A DNA stretch of 64,000 nucleotides from JBFGFX01 sp965232455 (GTDB taxonomy: Bacteria; Pseudomonadota; Gammaproteobacteria; Steroidobacterales; Woeseiaceae), in contig OZ246981.1 in the NCBI GenBank assembly GCA_965232455.1, positions 4,340,001 through 4,404,000 on the forward strand, in the 5' to 3' direction. Numbering within the stretch: position 1 is the stretch's first letter; each line of letters begins with the position of its first letter. A model generated the notes under the pieces. The model worked only from the letters and a program-made list of their open reading frames with translations. It searched no databases and had not been told where the DNA came from. This document shows, piece by piece, positions 50,448 to 59,486 of this stretch. A program made the position numbers and the translations under genes.

Positions 50448-51018
50448 CGAGCCGAATTCTCAAGACGTCGATATTGGCTTCACGAAGCCGGGCGCGCAGC
50501 AGGTTTAGACGGTCCAGGTCGCGGGTCGGACCAATTCGCACCCGATGGTAGGTCTTGTCGTCGATCGCAACGCGCTGGATCGACGATTCGATGCCCTGCA
50601 ATGCAAGCTGCGCCCTCCGACGGTCCGCGTCCTCGTAGCGAGAAAAAGACCCGGCCTGGAGGACGTACTCTCCGGGCTCGACGATCGCCTGTGGACCGAT
50701 GTCCCGTTTCACGTCCGGTTCCTGCTCGACGATGACGACCTCGAAATTCGGCAGCATGTCGTAGAAATCGAAACGGGATTCCGGCTGTTCCGCAGTTTCG
50801 GCTCCGGCGCTCGCGGCCGGAAGCTCGCCGTTTGCATCGACGTTGTTTTGCGGGCTGGCGGCGACGCGTTCCACGGCTGCAGGTGGTTGCGGCAGCGTCC
50901 GGTCGTTGATGTATATGGCGACGGCAACCGCGAGGCCGATACCGAGGCCAAAAAGCATCCATACCCAGCCCGGGTAATCGTCGCGGTTGTTCGATCGTTG
51001 GCGTCTGCGTTTACTCAC
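50440..51018 (-). CDS. SPOR-domain membrane protein (FtsN-like)
   Basis: A 192-residue bitopic protein from a GTG at 51018: a basic cytoplasmic start (KRRRQRSNNRDD), one membrane helix (WVWMLFGLGIGLAVAVAIYI), a flexible linker and a C-terminal SPOR domain at about residues 117-190 (YVLQAGSFSRYEDADRRRAQLALQGI, YHRVRIGPTRDLDRLNLLRARLREANIDVLRIR). SPOR domains bind denuded septal peptidoglycan. The gene directly follows argS, the usual site of the FtsN-like SPOR gene in many gammaproteobacteria. A cell-division role is likely but not certain. Confidence 0.9.
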   Translation of the reverse strand: MSKRRRQRSNNRDDYPGWVWMLFGLGIGLAVAVAIYINDRTLPQPPAAVERVAASPQNNVDANGELPAASAGAETAEQPESRFDFYDMLPNFEVVIVEQEPDVKRDIGPQAIVEPGEYVLQAGSFSRYEDADRRRAQLALQGIESSIQRVAIDDKTYHRVRIGPTRDLDRLNLLRARLREANIDVLRIRLGD

Positions 51019-51038
51019 GTCGTGTCGAGAGGCGTTGA

Positions 51039-52772
51039 TTACATCGAGTCGGGCGCGGACACGCCGAGAATGCCGAGTCCGCTCGCGATGACGGTGCGTG
51101 TCGCGCTGATGAGCGCCAGGCGGGCGTCGCGTAACGCAGCGTCGTCGACGATGAAAGTGTGTGCGTTGTAATACGCGTGGAATTCGCTGGCGAGATCGCG
51201 CAGGTAATGCACGAGGTGCTGCGGCGCGCGATTGTTCGCGGCAAGCTCGATGATTTCGGCGTAGCGGGTCAGCGAGGACATCAGGCTTTTTTCATGTGCT
51301 TCGTCGAGTCGGTCGAGCTGCCCGAGGCCGTTCGTTTCGCTGTACTCGAACCCCTTTGCCGCCAGCTGCTGGAACACCTGGTTGATACGAGCGTGGGCGT
51401 ACTGCACGTAATAAACCGGGTTTTCGTTGGAACGCTCTCTCGCGAGGTCGAGGTCGAAGTCCAGATGCTGGTCGTTCGAGCGCATCACGTAAAAGAATCG
51501 GGCGGCGTCGTTGCCGACGTCTTCCCGCAACTGGCGAAGCGTCACGAACTTGCCGGAACGGGTGCCCATCGCCTGCTTTTCGCCGCCCTCGAAAAGGCTG
51601 ACAAACTGGACGAACGGCACCTCCAGGCTGTCTCCGGCATAACCCATGGCCTCGAGACCGGCCCGCACCCTCGCGACGTAGCCGTGATGATCGGCGCCGA
51701 GGACGTCGATCAGGTGATCGTAGCCGCGTTTGCGCTTGTCGAAGTGATAGGCGATGTCGGACGCGAAGTAAGTCTTGTTGCCGTCGGCCCTGACGACGAC
51801 CCTGTCCTTCTCGTCGCCGTAGTCCGTCGCGCGAAACCAGGTTGCGCCCTCCTTTTCGTACAACATCCGTCGTTCCCGGAGCACCGCCAGCGCGGCGTCA
51901 ATGCGTTTCTCGTCGGTCAGGCTCTGTTCGGAGAACCAGGAATCGAAGGTGACGCCGAATTCTTCCAGGTCCTCCCGGATCTCGTCGAGGATGGTCTCGA
52001 ACGCGCGCCTGCGCAAGGCATCGAATGCGCTGTCGCCAACGAGTTTTCGCGCATTGCGTATCAGCGCATCAACGTGTTTGTCTTTTTCGGCGGCGGGCGG
52101 TAAATCGGCAAGCAGCGCATCGACCTCAACGGCGGGTATCTCCGCGTCTCTCGCAATATCGACGATGTAGTCGCCTTCGTAAGCGCCTTCGGGAACGTCG
52201 ACGGCGTTGCCGGCCAGTTCCAGTCCGCGAATGAGCACGCTGACGCCCAGTATGTCCATCTGCCGGCCTGCGTCGTTGACGTAATACTCGCGGTCGACCG
52301 CGTAGCCCGCGGCTTCCAGCACGTTACCGAGCGATGCGCCGAAAGCCGCGTGCCGACCGTGGCCCACGTGCAGCGGACCCGTCGGGTTTGCCGATACGAA
52401 CTCCAGCAAGATCCTTGGCGCGTCACGCCGCGGCTGCCTTCCGTAGTTCTCGCCGTCTTCGATGATCTTCGCGACCTCTTCGTGGAATGCCGCGTTGCCG
52501 ACAAAAAAGTTGATGAAGCCCGGGCCGGCAAGCTCGACTTTCTGGATCAGCTTGCTCTCCGGAAGCGCCGCGATGATCGTGGTCGCCAGCTCTCGCGGAT
52601 TCATACCGGCGGACTTCGCGAGGCGCATTGCGACGTTGGTCGCGAAGTCGCCGTTGCGCGGATCACGCGTGCGCTCGACCGTCGTGGTGGTCGAGGTGAG
52701 CTCCGGTACGTCCCGGAGTTCCGGCAGCTGTGCAAGCGCGCTGTCGACGAGTTGTGCGATACGGTTTTTCAA
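51039..52772 (-). CDS. argS: Arginyl-tRNA synthetase
   Basis: A 577-residue class I synthetase. An N-terminal Add-1 domain (RTRDPRNGDFATNVAMRLAK) precedes the catalytic core with the HIGH motif in ANPTGPLHVGHGRHAAFG. DHHGYVARVRAGLEAMGY and the KMSK-equivalent MGTRSGKFVTLRQL follow. The anticodon-binding DALR domain closes the protein with YNAHTFIVDDAALRDARLALI. The length and all motifs are normal. It precedes the SPOR gene by 20 bases and follows priA after 114 bases. Confidence 0.97.
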   Translation of the reverse strand: MKNRIAQLVDSALAQLPELRDVPELTSTTTTVERTRDPRNGDFATNVAMRLAKSAGMNPRELATTIIAALPESKLIQKVELAGPGFINFFVGNAAFHEEVAKIIEDGENYGRQPRRDAPRILLEFVSANPTGPLHVGHGRHAAFGASLGNVLEAAGYAVDREYYVNDAGRQMDILGVSVLIRGLELAGNAVDVPEGAYEGDYIVDIARDAEIPAVEVDALLADLPPAAEKDKHVDALIRNARKLVGDSAFDALRRRAFETILDEIREDLEEFGVTFDSWFSEQSLTDEKRIDAALAVLRERRMLYEKEGATWFRATDYGDEKDRVVVRADGNKTYFASDIAYHFDKRKRGYDHLIDVLGADHHGYVARVRAGLEAMGYAGDSLEVPFVQFVSLFEGGEKQAMGTRSGKFVTLRQLREDVGNDAARFFYVMRSNDQHLDFDLDLARERSNENPVYYVQYAHARINQVFQQLAAKGFEYSETNGLGQLDRLDEAHEKSLMSSLTRYAEIIELAANNRAPQHLVHYLRDLASEFHAYYNAHTFIVDDAALRDARLALISATRTVIASGLGILGVSAPDSM

Positions 52773-52886
52773 CGTTAACAGGCCCTAGTAGCCCGAGGGG
52801 GCCGGCAATTCTAGCGTGAATTTCGACCTGGATTCCCGCCGTGGCGTCCGCCGGTCGAATTTCGATGGTGGAATCTTACTGTGACG

Positions 52887-55088
52887 TCAGAAAAGCTCAA
52901 TCGGATCGACGTCGACGGTCCAGCGCACCCGCCGCGCGCCGGTGTGGTTCTCGAGTTCCCGGCGAAGCGCACCCAAGGTTTGGTGCAGCGGCTGCCGGCG
53001 CTGACTTTGCAGGAGCAGCTGGCCACGATAACGGCCGGCTCTGCGCTCCATCGGCGCGCTGACGGGTCCCAGTACGCGCACGCCCTCGCGCAGGTTCGCC
53101 TCCGCGGCTTCCGCAGCGTGTTGTAAGAACCGCCAGGTGTGTTCTCGTTGATGTGCCGATGCCCGGATCAGCGCCAGATAGGAGAATGGCGGCCACCCCG
53201 CCGTCTGTCGCTCCGCCAACGCGAAGTGCGCAAGCCGGTGATAGCCCCCCGTCACAATCTCGTTCCAGAACGGGTTTTTTGCGAACGCGGTCTGGATGAT
53301 CACCTCACCCTGCTGACGTTCCCGGCCGGCGCGGCCGGCGACCTGTATCAGACTTTGCGCCAGCCGTTCACCGCCGCGGAAGTCGGTGCTGAACAGACCC
53401 TGGTCGGCGTTGACGACCCCGACCAGAGTGAGCCACGGAAAATGGTGCCCCTTCGAGAGCATCTGCGTACCCACGAGGATGCGCGCCTCGCCGCTGATGG
53501 CCATCGACAGCGCTTTGTCCATGCTGCCCTTCAGTCGCGTGCTGTCGCTGTCGATGCGCGTAATCGAATGATCCGGAAATCGCGCGCGCAGCGTGTCCTC
53601 GATACGCTCGGTGCCGTGGCCCAGCGGCACGCAGCCGGCGCCGCACTCCTCGCACGCCGTGTCCAGCGCGCGGGTTGCGCCGCAGTGGTGACAGCTCAGT
53701 GCGCGCGCATTCCGGTGCACCGTCATGCGCGAATCGCAACGCCGGCATTCCGCGATGTGGCCGCATTCTCCGCAGATCAGCGTGGGCGCAAAACCGCGGC
53801 GGTTGAGGAATATCAGCACCTGCCCGCCGCGCCCCAGATGCTCGGTGATCGCGGTCACGAGCGGTCCGCTGAGGCCGTCGTCGCTCGGGTGACGGTTCAA
53901 ATCGACCAGACGCATGAGCGGCGGCACGGCGCCGCCCGCGCGCGACGTCAACGTGAGGTGCCGGTAGGTCCCCGCCTCGGCGCGGCTGGACGATTCCAGG
54001 GAGGGCGTCGCCGACCCGAGAATCACCGGAATGCCGAGCTGCTTGGCGCGCGCGATACTGAGGTCACGCGCGGAATAACGCAGGCCCTCCTGCTGTTTGA
54101 ACGAAGTGTCGTGTTCCTCGTCGACGACGATGAGCCCGGGTCGTTTGAGCGGAACGAATACGGCCGAGCGCGTGCCCAGAACGAGCCGGGCGCTGCCGTT
54201 CCTTGCGCCGCGCCACGCTGCGAGCCGCTCGTGGTCGGTCAGGGCCGAGTGCAGGAGCACCGGGGGCGTACCCAGACGCCGTTCCAGGCGATCGACGAAT
54301 TGCGGCGTCAAACCGATTTCCGGCACGAGTATCAGCACCTGCCTGCCGGCGTTGAGCACCTCCTGCATCACGCGTAAATAGACCTCGGTCTTGCCGCTCC
54401 CGGTGACGCCGTCGAGCAGCACGGTTTGAAAACCGCTTTCCTCAAGAATGGTGTCCACGGCATGACGTTGTTCGTCGTTGAGCGCCGGCCCGGCTACCGG
54501 CGTCCGTTGAATCGGTGAACGCGATGCCTCGTCGTATTCTTCCCGGACGCCTATCCAGCCTTTTTCGATCAGCGCTGGTCGTGTCCGGCGCCAGCCGGGG
54601 ATTTGTTCGTCCATCGCCTCGAAGCGAACCGGTCCGGCTTTCTTCAGGAAGGACAGCACCTCGGCTTGACGTGGCGCCCGACCCTTCAGCGCCGCGGCGT
54701 CGACGGCCTTGCCGACAGCGGTCAATTCGAGCAAAAAATGCGTCGTTGCCAGCGGCCTGCCCTGCCGCAGCAGCGCCGGCAACGCGGCGGCGACACATTC
54801 GCCGATCGGGTGGTGGTAATAGTCGCTGGTGAAACGGATGAGCCAGAGATCGTTTTCATCGAGTATCGGCGTCTCGTCGATGAGCGCTTCCGCTCGCTTC
54901 AGCTTGCTGGCGGGCACCTCACTGGTTTCGGCAATCTCGAGCACCACGGCCGTTTGCCGCTGCCGGCCGAACGGTATTCGCACGCGGCAGCCCGGCGCGG
55001 CCGAGTCGCCGTCCGAGGGTGGCAAATAGTCGAACACGCGCGCGAGCGGCGCGTTGACGGCAATTCTGAGAATGCGCCCGGCGGTCAC
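52887..55088 (-). CDS. priA: Primosomal protein N' (replication restart helicase)
   Basis: A 733-residue helicase from a GTG at 55088. The N-terminal 3'-DNA-binding domain opens RILRIAVNAPLARVFDYL. The helicase motifs are Walker A GVTGSGKTEVYL, DEEHD, and LGSATPS. The zinc-binding segment CGECGHIAECRRCDSRM through CHHCG to CEECG holds eight cysteines. Motifs V and VI follow as LVGTQMLSKGHHFP and QVAGRAGR. PriA reloads the replisome at stalled forks. The gene lies upstream of argS on the same strand and probably uses a promoter in the 314-base gap before it. Confidence 0.97.
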   Translation of the reverse strand: MTAGRILRIAVNAPLARVFDYLPPSDGDSAAPGCRVRIPFGRQRQTAVVLEIAETSEVPASKLKRAEALIDETPILDENDLWLIRFTSDYYHHPIGECVAAALPALLRQGRPLATTHFLLELTAVGKAVDAAALKGRAPRQAEVLSFLKKAGPVRFEAMDEQIPGWRRTRPALIEKGWIGVREEYDEASRSPIQRTPVAGPALNDEQRHAVDTILEESGFQTVLLDGVTGSGKTEVYLRVMQEVLNAGRQVLILVPEIGLTPQFVDRLERRLGTPPVLLHSALTDHERLAAWRGARNGSARLVLGTRSAVFVPLKRPGLIVVDEEHDTSFKQQEGLRYSARDLSIARAKQLGIPVILGSATPSLESSSRAEAGTYRHLTLTSRAGGAVPPLMRLVDLNRHPSDDGLSGPLVTAITEHLGRGGQVLIFLNRRGFAPTLICGECGHIAECRRCDSRMTVHRNARALSCHHCGATRALDTACEECGAGCVPLGHGTERIEDTLRARFPDHSITRIDSDSTRLKGSMDKALSMAISGEARILVGTQMLSKGHHFPWLTLVGVVNADQGLFSTDFRGGERLAQSLIQVAGRAGRERQQGEVIIQTAFAKNPFWNEIVTGGYHRLAHFALAERQTAGWPPFSYLALIRASAHQREHTWRFLQHAAEAAEANLREGVRVLGPVSAPMERRAGRYRGQLLLQSQRRQPLHQTLGALRRELENHTGARRVRWTVDVDPIELF

Positions 55089-55402
55089 GCGGCTCAGCGC
55101 CTCCCGGGTGCGGTCAAAGGATCAAAACCTGATCTGAAATAAGGGCTTATCTTCAGGCTGAGGGAGGTATTTTTTAACATAAGACTGCCAAAGGCCGTTT
55201 TCCCGATGTCAACGGATGCCCCAAGCACTCGTTATATAGGCGTAACGCGGGTTCTTCGTGGGAACAGGTTCAGCCGCTCCCGGCCTTCGCGGGCCGCTCG
55301 TCGACCGACAAAAACCGACGCTATTAGAACCCATGACGCACGGAAGGTGAAACCGATGAACGACAGGGATGGAACACGAAAAGGCTCGGGGTTCGGCGTC
55401 CA
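55089..55402. other. Intergenic region between priA and the second ECF sigma gene
   Basis: This 314-base divergent gap should carry promoters for priA (minus) and the sigma operon (plus). Visible structures are an imperfect palindrome at 55134-55156 (CTGAAATAAG, GG, then CTTATCTTCAG with one bulged base) 46 bases from the priA start, and a TATATA hexamer at 55233-55238 without a clear -35 partner. An open frame at 55206-55406 has no ribosome site and no recognisable product. No repeat or RNA gene was recognised. Confidence 0.4.
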
Positions 55403-56011
55403 ATGAGCGCGATTGTGACCGGTTTTGCGGTATCTTGCAGGCGCGGACACGACACGGGAGTGAGGACGCTGCAACGCGAACAGGAGCTCAACCGGTTCTT
55501 TGCCGACGTCGAAAGACGCGCGCTGAGAATCGCAGAGATCGCTGTCAGGAATCGCGAGGACGCACTCGATCTCGTGCAGGAGGCGATGATCAAGCTGAGC
55601 GGCAAGTATTCCGGCAATAGTAGTAACGAGTGGCCGCCGCTCTTCTATCGTATCCTGCAAAATGGTATTCGTGATTATCATCGGCGTCAGGCGGTGCGTA
55701 ACCGTGTGATGGTTTGGTTCGGCAAATCGTCGAACGACGCCGCCGAGTACGATCCGATTGCGACGGCGCCGGATCCGGCGGGCCGGACGCCGGACCAGGA
55801 GCTGCAGAGCGGAGAAACGATGTTACAGCTCGAACGCGCGGTTGCCGCGCTGCCGAACCGCCAGCGCGAGGCGTTCATGTTGAGGACGTTCGAGGGTCTC
55901 GACGTTCGCGGTACGGCCACCGCCATGGGGGTAAGCGAGGGTAGTGTGAAAACCCACTACTCGCGGGCAGTGCATACACTGCGGGAAGCATTAGGAGAGC
56001 ACTGGCAATGA
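55403..56011 (+). CDS. ECF-type RNA polymerase sigma factor (second)
   Basis: A protein of up to 202 residues with sigma regions 2 and 4. Region 2 is ELNRFFADVERRALRIAEIAVRNREDALDLVQEAMIKLSGKYSG, and region 4 is LERAVAALPNRQREAFMLRTFEGLDVRGTATAMGVSEGSVKTHYSRAVHTLREAL. The ATG at 55403 is used, but a GTG at 55460 starting RTLQREQELNRF is equally plausible and would give 183 residues. It is coupled (4-base overlap) to a DUF3619 anti-sigma-like gene and heads a four-gene operon. Its regulon is unknown. Confidence 0.9.
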   Translation: MSAIVTGFAVSCRRGHDTGVRTLQREQELNRFFADVERRALRIAEIAVRNREDALDLVQEAMIKLSGKYSGNSSNEWPPLFYRILQNGIRDYHRRQAVRNRVMVWFGKSSNDAAEYDPIATAPDPAGRTPDQELQSGETMLQLERAVAALPNRQREAFMLRTFEGLDVRGTATAMGVSEGSVKTHYSRAVHTLREALGEHWQ

Positions 56012-56391
56012 GTGATCGAGATGACAGTGTCGAAGACGACGATCTTCTGGTTGGAAAGGCGAAAGCGCTGTTCGACGACAGCGTGCGTGAACTCGATGCG
56101 GCAACGTTGTCACGCCTGAATCAGAGCCGGCAGCTGGCTCTCGAGAAAGCGGCGAACGAGTCGGTGAAGGTAAGATGGAAGCACTGGGTGCCGGCGGCCG
56201 GCGTGACCGCCGCGGCTGCGTTCGCAGTGGTTTTATGGACCGGCAACCGCCCGGTCGACGTGTTGACGCCGCCGTCCACGGTTTCCGATTTCGAGATTCT
56301 CCTCGAAGGAGACGATTTCGAGATGCTGGAGGACCTGGATTTTTACCGATGGATCGAGCTTGACGACTCGTCGGCGTCGAATGTCGGCTAA
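56008..56391 (+). CDS. DUF3619-like membrane protein, probable anti-sigma factor
   Basis: A 127-residue protein. The N-terminal soluble part has the DUF3619 pattern (KAKALFDDSVRELDAATLSRLNQSRQLALEKA). One membrane helix follows (HWVPAAGVTAAAAFAVVLWTG, about residues 56-76) and then a very acidic periplasmic tail (EILLEGDDFEMLEDLDFYRWIE). Its overlap with the sigma gene and its topology suggest an anti-sigma factor. The stop overlaps the next gene's start by 11 bases, so translation continues into that gene. Confidence 0.85.
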   Translation: MSDRDDSVEDDDLLVGKAKALFDDSVRELDAATLSRLNQSRQLALEKAANESVKVRWKHWVPAAGVTAAAAFAVVLWTGNRPVDVLTPPSTVSDFEILLEGDDFEMLEDLDFYRWIELDDSSASNVG

Positions 56392-56674
56392 AAGACGTTA
56401 CGCTCGTACGGTTGCGAAGGTCGCCGTGGCGTGCGGCCTCGTCAGCTGGAGCGTAAGCGCGGCCGCTGACGAGGAAGAACTGCCGGACCTCGAGTTTCTC
56501 GAGTACTTGGGCAGTTGGGAGTCTACGGATGAGGAGTGGCTGCTGTTCGACGCGGAAGACGGGGAGACAGCGGTGCAGGAAGAGGCGCCACAGAACGACC
56601 GCGCCTCGGATCGCGTATCCAAGAGTGCGCCGCGGGACGAAGAATCGACGGAGTTGGAAAAAAATGAAGGCTAA
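56381..56674 (+). CDS. Small acidic exported protein
   Basis: A 97-residue protein with a signal peptide (MSAKRRYARTVAKVAVACGLVSWSVSAAA). The mature peptide is dominated by Glu and Asp, with ELPDLEFLEYLGSWESTDEEWLLFD near its start and then a low-complexity polar tail. The phrase LEFLEYLGSWE recurs in the third gene of sigma-DUF3619-DUF3106 operons of related bacteria. The function is unknown. It overlaps both neighbours (11 bases each side), so all four genes form one translationally coupled unit. Confidence 0.78.
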   Translation: MSAKRRYARTVAKVAVACGLVSWSVSAAADEEELPDLEFLEYLGSWESTDEEWLLFDAEDGETAVQEEAPQNDRASDRVSKSAPRDEESTELEKNEG

Positions 56675-57161
56675 ACGAATTTTTCCGATACTGGCCCTGC
56701 TGTTGTTCGGGACGGCCGTGTTAGCGCAGACGGAGGCTCCCGATTGGGGTGAGCTCAGCGCCGCTCAGCGTCAGGTCCTGCAGCAGTTCGCCGACGACTG
56801 GGAGTCGTTCGACGCCGAGCGGCGTCAGCGTTTGGCATCGGGCGCCGAGCGTTGGGCGAAGATGAGCCGCGAGGACCGCGCGGCCGCGCAGGATCGTTTT
56901 CGGTCGTGGCGAGACTTGCCCGACACGCAGAAAGACCGCATCCGCAAGTTGTACAGCGAATTTCGACAGCTGCCGCCTCGCGAACGCGCGCGCATCCGCG
57001 AAAACTTCGATCGCTTCAGAAATCTGCCGGCCGATCGCCGTCAGCAGCTTCGTGAGCGTTTTCAACGTATGACGCCCGAGCAACGCCAAAACGTCCGCGA
57101 CCGGATGCGGGATCGCGGCCGGGCGCAACCGCGGCGCCAACCGAACGGCCGCCCGCGTTAG
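56664..57161 (+). CDS. DUF3106-family exported protein
   Basis: A 165-residue exported protein with a signal peptide ending AVLAQ. The mature part is a run of short amphipathic helices with a Trp/Arg-rich repeat: RQVLQQFADDWESFDAERRQRLASGAERWAKMSREDRAAAQDRFRSWRDLPDTQKDRIRKLYSEFRQLPPRERARIRENFDRFRNLP. This matches DUF3106. The C-terminus is strongly basic (RGRAQPRRQPNGRPR), the opposite of the acidic protein encoded just upstream. Charge complementarity suggests the two may interact in the periplasm. It is convergent with the LysR gene (4-base overlap). Confidence 0.85.
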   Translation: MKAKRIFPILALLLFGTAVLAQTEAPDWGELSAAQRQVLQQFADDWESFDAERRQRLASGAERWAKMSREDRAAAQDRFRSWRDLPDTQKDRIRKLYSEFRQLPPRERARIRENFDRFRNLPADRRQQLRERFQRMTPEQRQNVRDRMRDRGRAQPRRQPNGRPR

Positions 57162-58057
57162 TCACTGATTTCGGCGAGCAACCAGTCCAAAAAGCTTTTC
57201 AGCTTTTTTTGCGTAGAGAGCGTCTTGGGACACACGAAGTAGAACGCGGAGCCTAACGGAAGCTCGACGCCGAACGGCTGCACCAGACGTCCCGCGAGCA
57301 GATCTGCGCGGGCAAGATACTTCCAGCCCAGAACGACGCCCGCCCCATCGATGGCAGCCTGAAGGGCGTGATCCGGCTGGCTGAAGCGTGGTCCGCGCGC
57401 GGTCGTCACCGCGCCGGCGCCGGCTGCGGTCAGCCAGGTATTCCACGTCGGGGCGACGGGATCGAATTTCATCGAGTCGTCGTGGAGCAGCACGAACTCC
57501 CGGAGATCGGCCGGTTCGTTCAGGGCCTCGGTTTCGATCAGCCGAGGGGAACACATCGGTGCTACCGACTCATCGAACAGTTTGAACGAGCTCAGGTTCG
57601 GATAACGTCCCTTGCCCAATCGAACCGCAGCGTCGAAGCCGTCCCGTTGAAGGTCAACCAGGTCAAGGCTCGCCGAGAGCCGCACGTCGATTTCCGGGTG
57701 CAGAGCGTCGAACGATGCCAAACGCGGCAAAAGCCATTTGACGGCGAACATCGGTGCGACGCTGAGCGTCAGCGCACCCCGGGTTTCCTCGTGCATGACC
57801 TTGTCCAGCGCGGCCTCCAGGCGCTCGAAACCATCGCTGAGCTCAACCGTCAATCGTTGAGCAACGTCCGTCAGGAGGAGCCCGTTGGGTAGTCGGCGAA
57901 ACAGCCGCACGCCCAGATAGTCCTCCAGACGTTTCACCTGGTGGCTGATTGCGGCCGGTGTGACGTGCAGCTCTTCGGCAGCCTTGACGTACCCGAGATG
58001 TCGCGCCGACGCCTCGAACGCGCGCAGTGCGTTCAGCGGATAGGTTTTTCGTGACAT
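57158..58057 (-). CDS. LysR-family transcriptional regulator, GcvA-like
   Basis: A 299-residue LysR regulator. The N-terminal winged helix starts PLNALRAFEASARHLGYVKAAEELHVTPAAISHQVKRLEDYLGVRLFRRLPNGLLLT, the GcvA subgroup pattern. The effector domain follows at about 90-299. The ATG at 58057 is preferred to a longer start because it matches the family N-terminus. It diverges from the carbonic anhydrase gene, and a 13-base perfect palindrome lies 14 bases from its start. Local autoregulation and control of the divergent operon are the natural hypothesis. Confidence 0.93.
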   Translation of the reverse strand: MSRKTYPLNALRAFEASARHLGYVKAAEELHVTPAAISHQVKRLEDYLGVRLFRRLPNGLLLTDVAQRLTVELSDGFERLEAALDKVMHEETRGALTLSVAPMFAVKWLLPRLASFDALHPEIDVRLSASLDLVDLQRDGFDAAVRLGKGRYPNLSSFKLFDESVAPMCSPRLIETEALNEPADLREFVLLHDDSMKFDPVAPTWNTWLTAAGAGAVTTARGPRFSQPDHALQAAIDGAGVVLGWKYLARADLLAGRLVQPFGVELPLGSAFYFVCPKTLSTQKKLKSFLDWLLAEISD

Positions 58058-58070
58058 TTCGCCCGAATCC

Positions 58071-58095
58071 AATAAGACTTATTTTTTCTGAGTCT
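58071..58095. promoter_or_regulatory. Candidate LysR operator
   Basis: AATAAGACTTATT (58071-58083) is a perfect 13-base palindrome around a central A. It overlaps AGACT-N11-AGTCT (58075-58095), which has the spacing typical of LysR-type recognition. Both lie just upstream of the regulator's start in the divergent gap with the carbonic anhydrase operon. Confidence 0.5.
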
Positions 58096-58243
58096 AGCGT
58101 AAGAACAAGTCGTTTGTATCGATTGTTGGATATAGCTCTAATAACCCTGTTGCCGAAATTTGTGGAACTTTGACTCAGGAAAGTATGCCCTATGCAGCGG
58201 CCGGATTCCCGTCGACGAGGACGGCCCGGCGGGAGATCCAGCG

Positions 58244-58846
58244 ATGAACGACTCCGAACACAACTTCGACGCTTACGCGTTTTCCAAGCAGGCGGACTAT
58301 CGGGAAGCTGCCGTGCGGCAGGCGTTCTCCGAGGCCGTGCCCCTGAAAACAATTGTTGTCTATTGTTACGACCCTCGGGCTGTCGGCATCCCGAAGGCGG
58401 TCGCCGAGGAATTCGGCGACCGGTTCCCGGGTGACATCGTGATCGACGACCTCGGCAACAAGGCCGCCTCTACCACAAATTTGTTCGAGGTCGTGGTTGC
58501 CGGCGGTCGGGCCATGGACGCATTGCGCTCCGTGACCGTGGCCCAGCACCTTTTCGGCATCGAGAACGTGGTCATCGTGCATCACAGTCACTGCGGCGCG
58601 ACGTCATTCACCGCGGACGGGCTCATCGACGCCTACCGACACGAACACGGCGTGGACATTTCCGATCTCTATCCGCGGGACAGTGTTTCCATCAGCGACT
58701 ACGTTGCGTCTCTCGAGCACGATACCCGTCTCATCCGCGAGTCCCCGGGTACGCCGAAACACGTCAACGTCTACGGCTACTTTTACGACATCGACACCGA
58801 ACAGTTGACCAAGGTGGTTGACGATCGGGCCGGCGCGGCCTCGTGA
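58244..58846 (+). CDS. Beta-carbonic anhydrase-like protein
   Basis: A 200-residue protein of the beta-carbonic anhydrase family, which interconverts CO2 and bicarbonate. Zinc ligands are Cys41 (VVYCYDPRA, with the Asp43-Arg45 dyad) and His114/Cys117 (IVHHSHCGAT). The core strand VVVAGGRAMDALRSVTVAQHLFGIENVVIVHHS is typical. The ATG at 58244 has GGGAG upstream and gives a compact enzyme. It heads a group with AhpD-like, unknown and SDR genes, divergent from a LysR regulator. Retention of all metal ligands suggests activity. Confidence 0.88.
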   Translation: MNDSEHNFDAYAFSKQADYREAAVRQAFSEAVPLKTIVVYCYDPRAVGIPKAVAEEFGDRFPGDIVIDDLGNKAASTTNLFEVVVAGGRAMDALRSVTVAQHLFGIENVVIVHHSHCGATSFTADGLIDAYRHEHGVDISDLYPRDSVSISDYVASLEHDTRLIRESPGTPKHVNVYGYFYDIDTEQLTKVVDDRAGAAS

Positions 58847-58916
58847 CTCATCGATCGTTACCCGGCGCCGCAACGCCCGCTCTGCGGGCGACGGTAATGG
58901 GAAAGAGGAGACTTTC

Positions 58917-59462
58917 ATGGCGAACTTCAGCTATTCACGGAACTTCAAGGGCGTGGCGGACGTGTTCCTGCGGTCGCCCGAACGCTATCGGCCGCTGCTC
59001 GATTTCATCGAAACGGTGATGCTGGGCGAGTCCGAACTGACGAAGGCCGAACGGGAAATCATCGCGGCGCACGTGTCGCGCATAAACGGCTGCGATTTCT
59101 GCGTCGAAGCGCATCGCGCTACCCTGGCGGCAATGGGTGTGCACGAGGAAACGGTGTCGACGCTCGATCAGGGCGTCGACGTCGAAGGCGTCTCCGATCC
59201 GCTCCGGCACCTTCTCGTATTTGCGGAAAAACTGACCCGGGCGCCGGCGGCGGTCACCGAGTCCGACATCAATGCGCTGACGGCGCGCGGTGTCGCCGAA
59301 CAAACCGTTGAAGATACGATCAACGTCGTGTCGGTGTTTAATTACGTCAACCGTCTGGTCGACGCTTTCGGCGTGAAAGGTGATTCCGGCTACTTCAAGT
59401 TGGTCGGTGCCTCGCTCGCGACCAGCGGCTACGCAAAGCTGCTTGGCCCGCGGGCGGCGTGA
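58917..59462 (+). CDS. AhpD-like / carboxymuconolactone decarboxylase-family peroxidase
   Basis: A 181-residue helical protein with the AhpD redox motif NGCDFCVEAHRATL: Cys59, Cys62 and His66. The preceding ELTKAEREIIAAHVSRI and the later ANVVSVFNYVNRLVDAFGV helix fit the peroxidase-related carboxymuconolactone decarboxylase subfamily. It probably reduces peroxides or assists a thiol peroxidase. GAGGAG precedes the ATG. It follows the carbonic anhydrase gene by 70 bases and precedes a small unknown gene by 24, in one likely operon. Confidence 0.9.
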   Translation: MANFSYSRNFKGVADVFLRSPERYRPLLDFIETVMLGESELTKAEREIIAAHVSRINGCDFCVEAHRATLAAMGVHEETVSTLDQGVDVEGVSDPLRHLLVFAEKLTRAPAAVTESDINALTARGVAEQTVEDTINVVSVFNYVNRLVDAFGVKGDSGYFKLVGASLATSGYAKLLGPRAA

Positions 59463-59486
59463 CGGGCGATTTCCCTGGAGGCCGAC

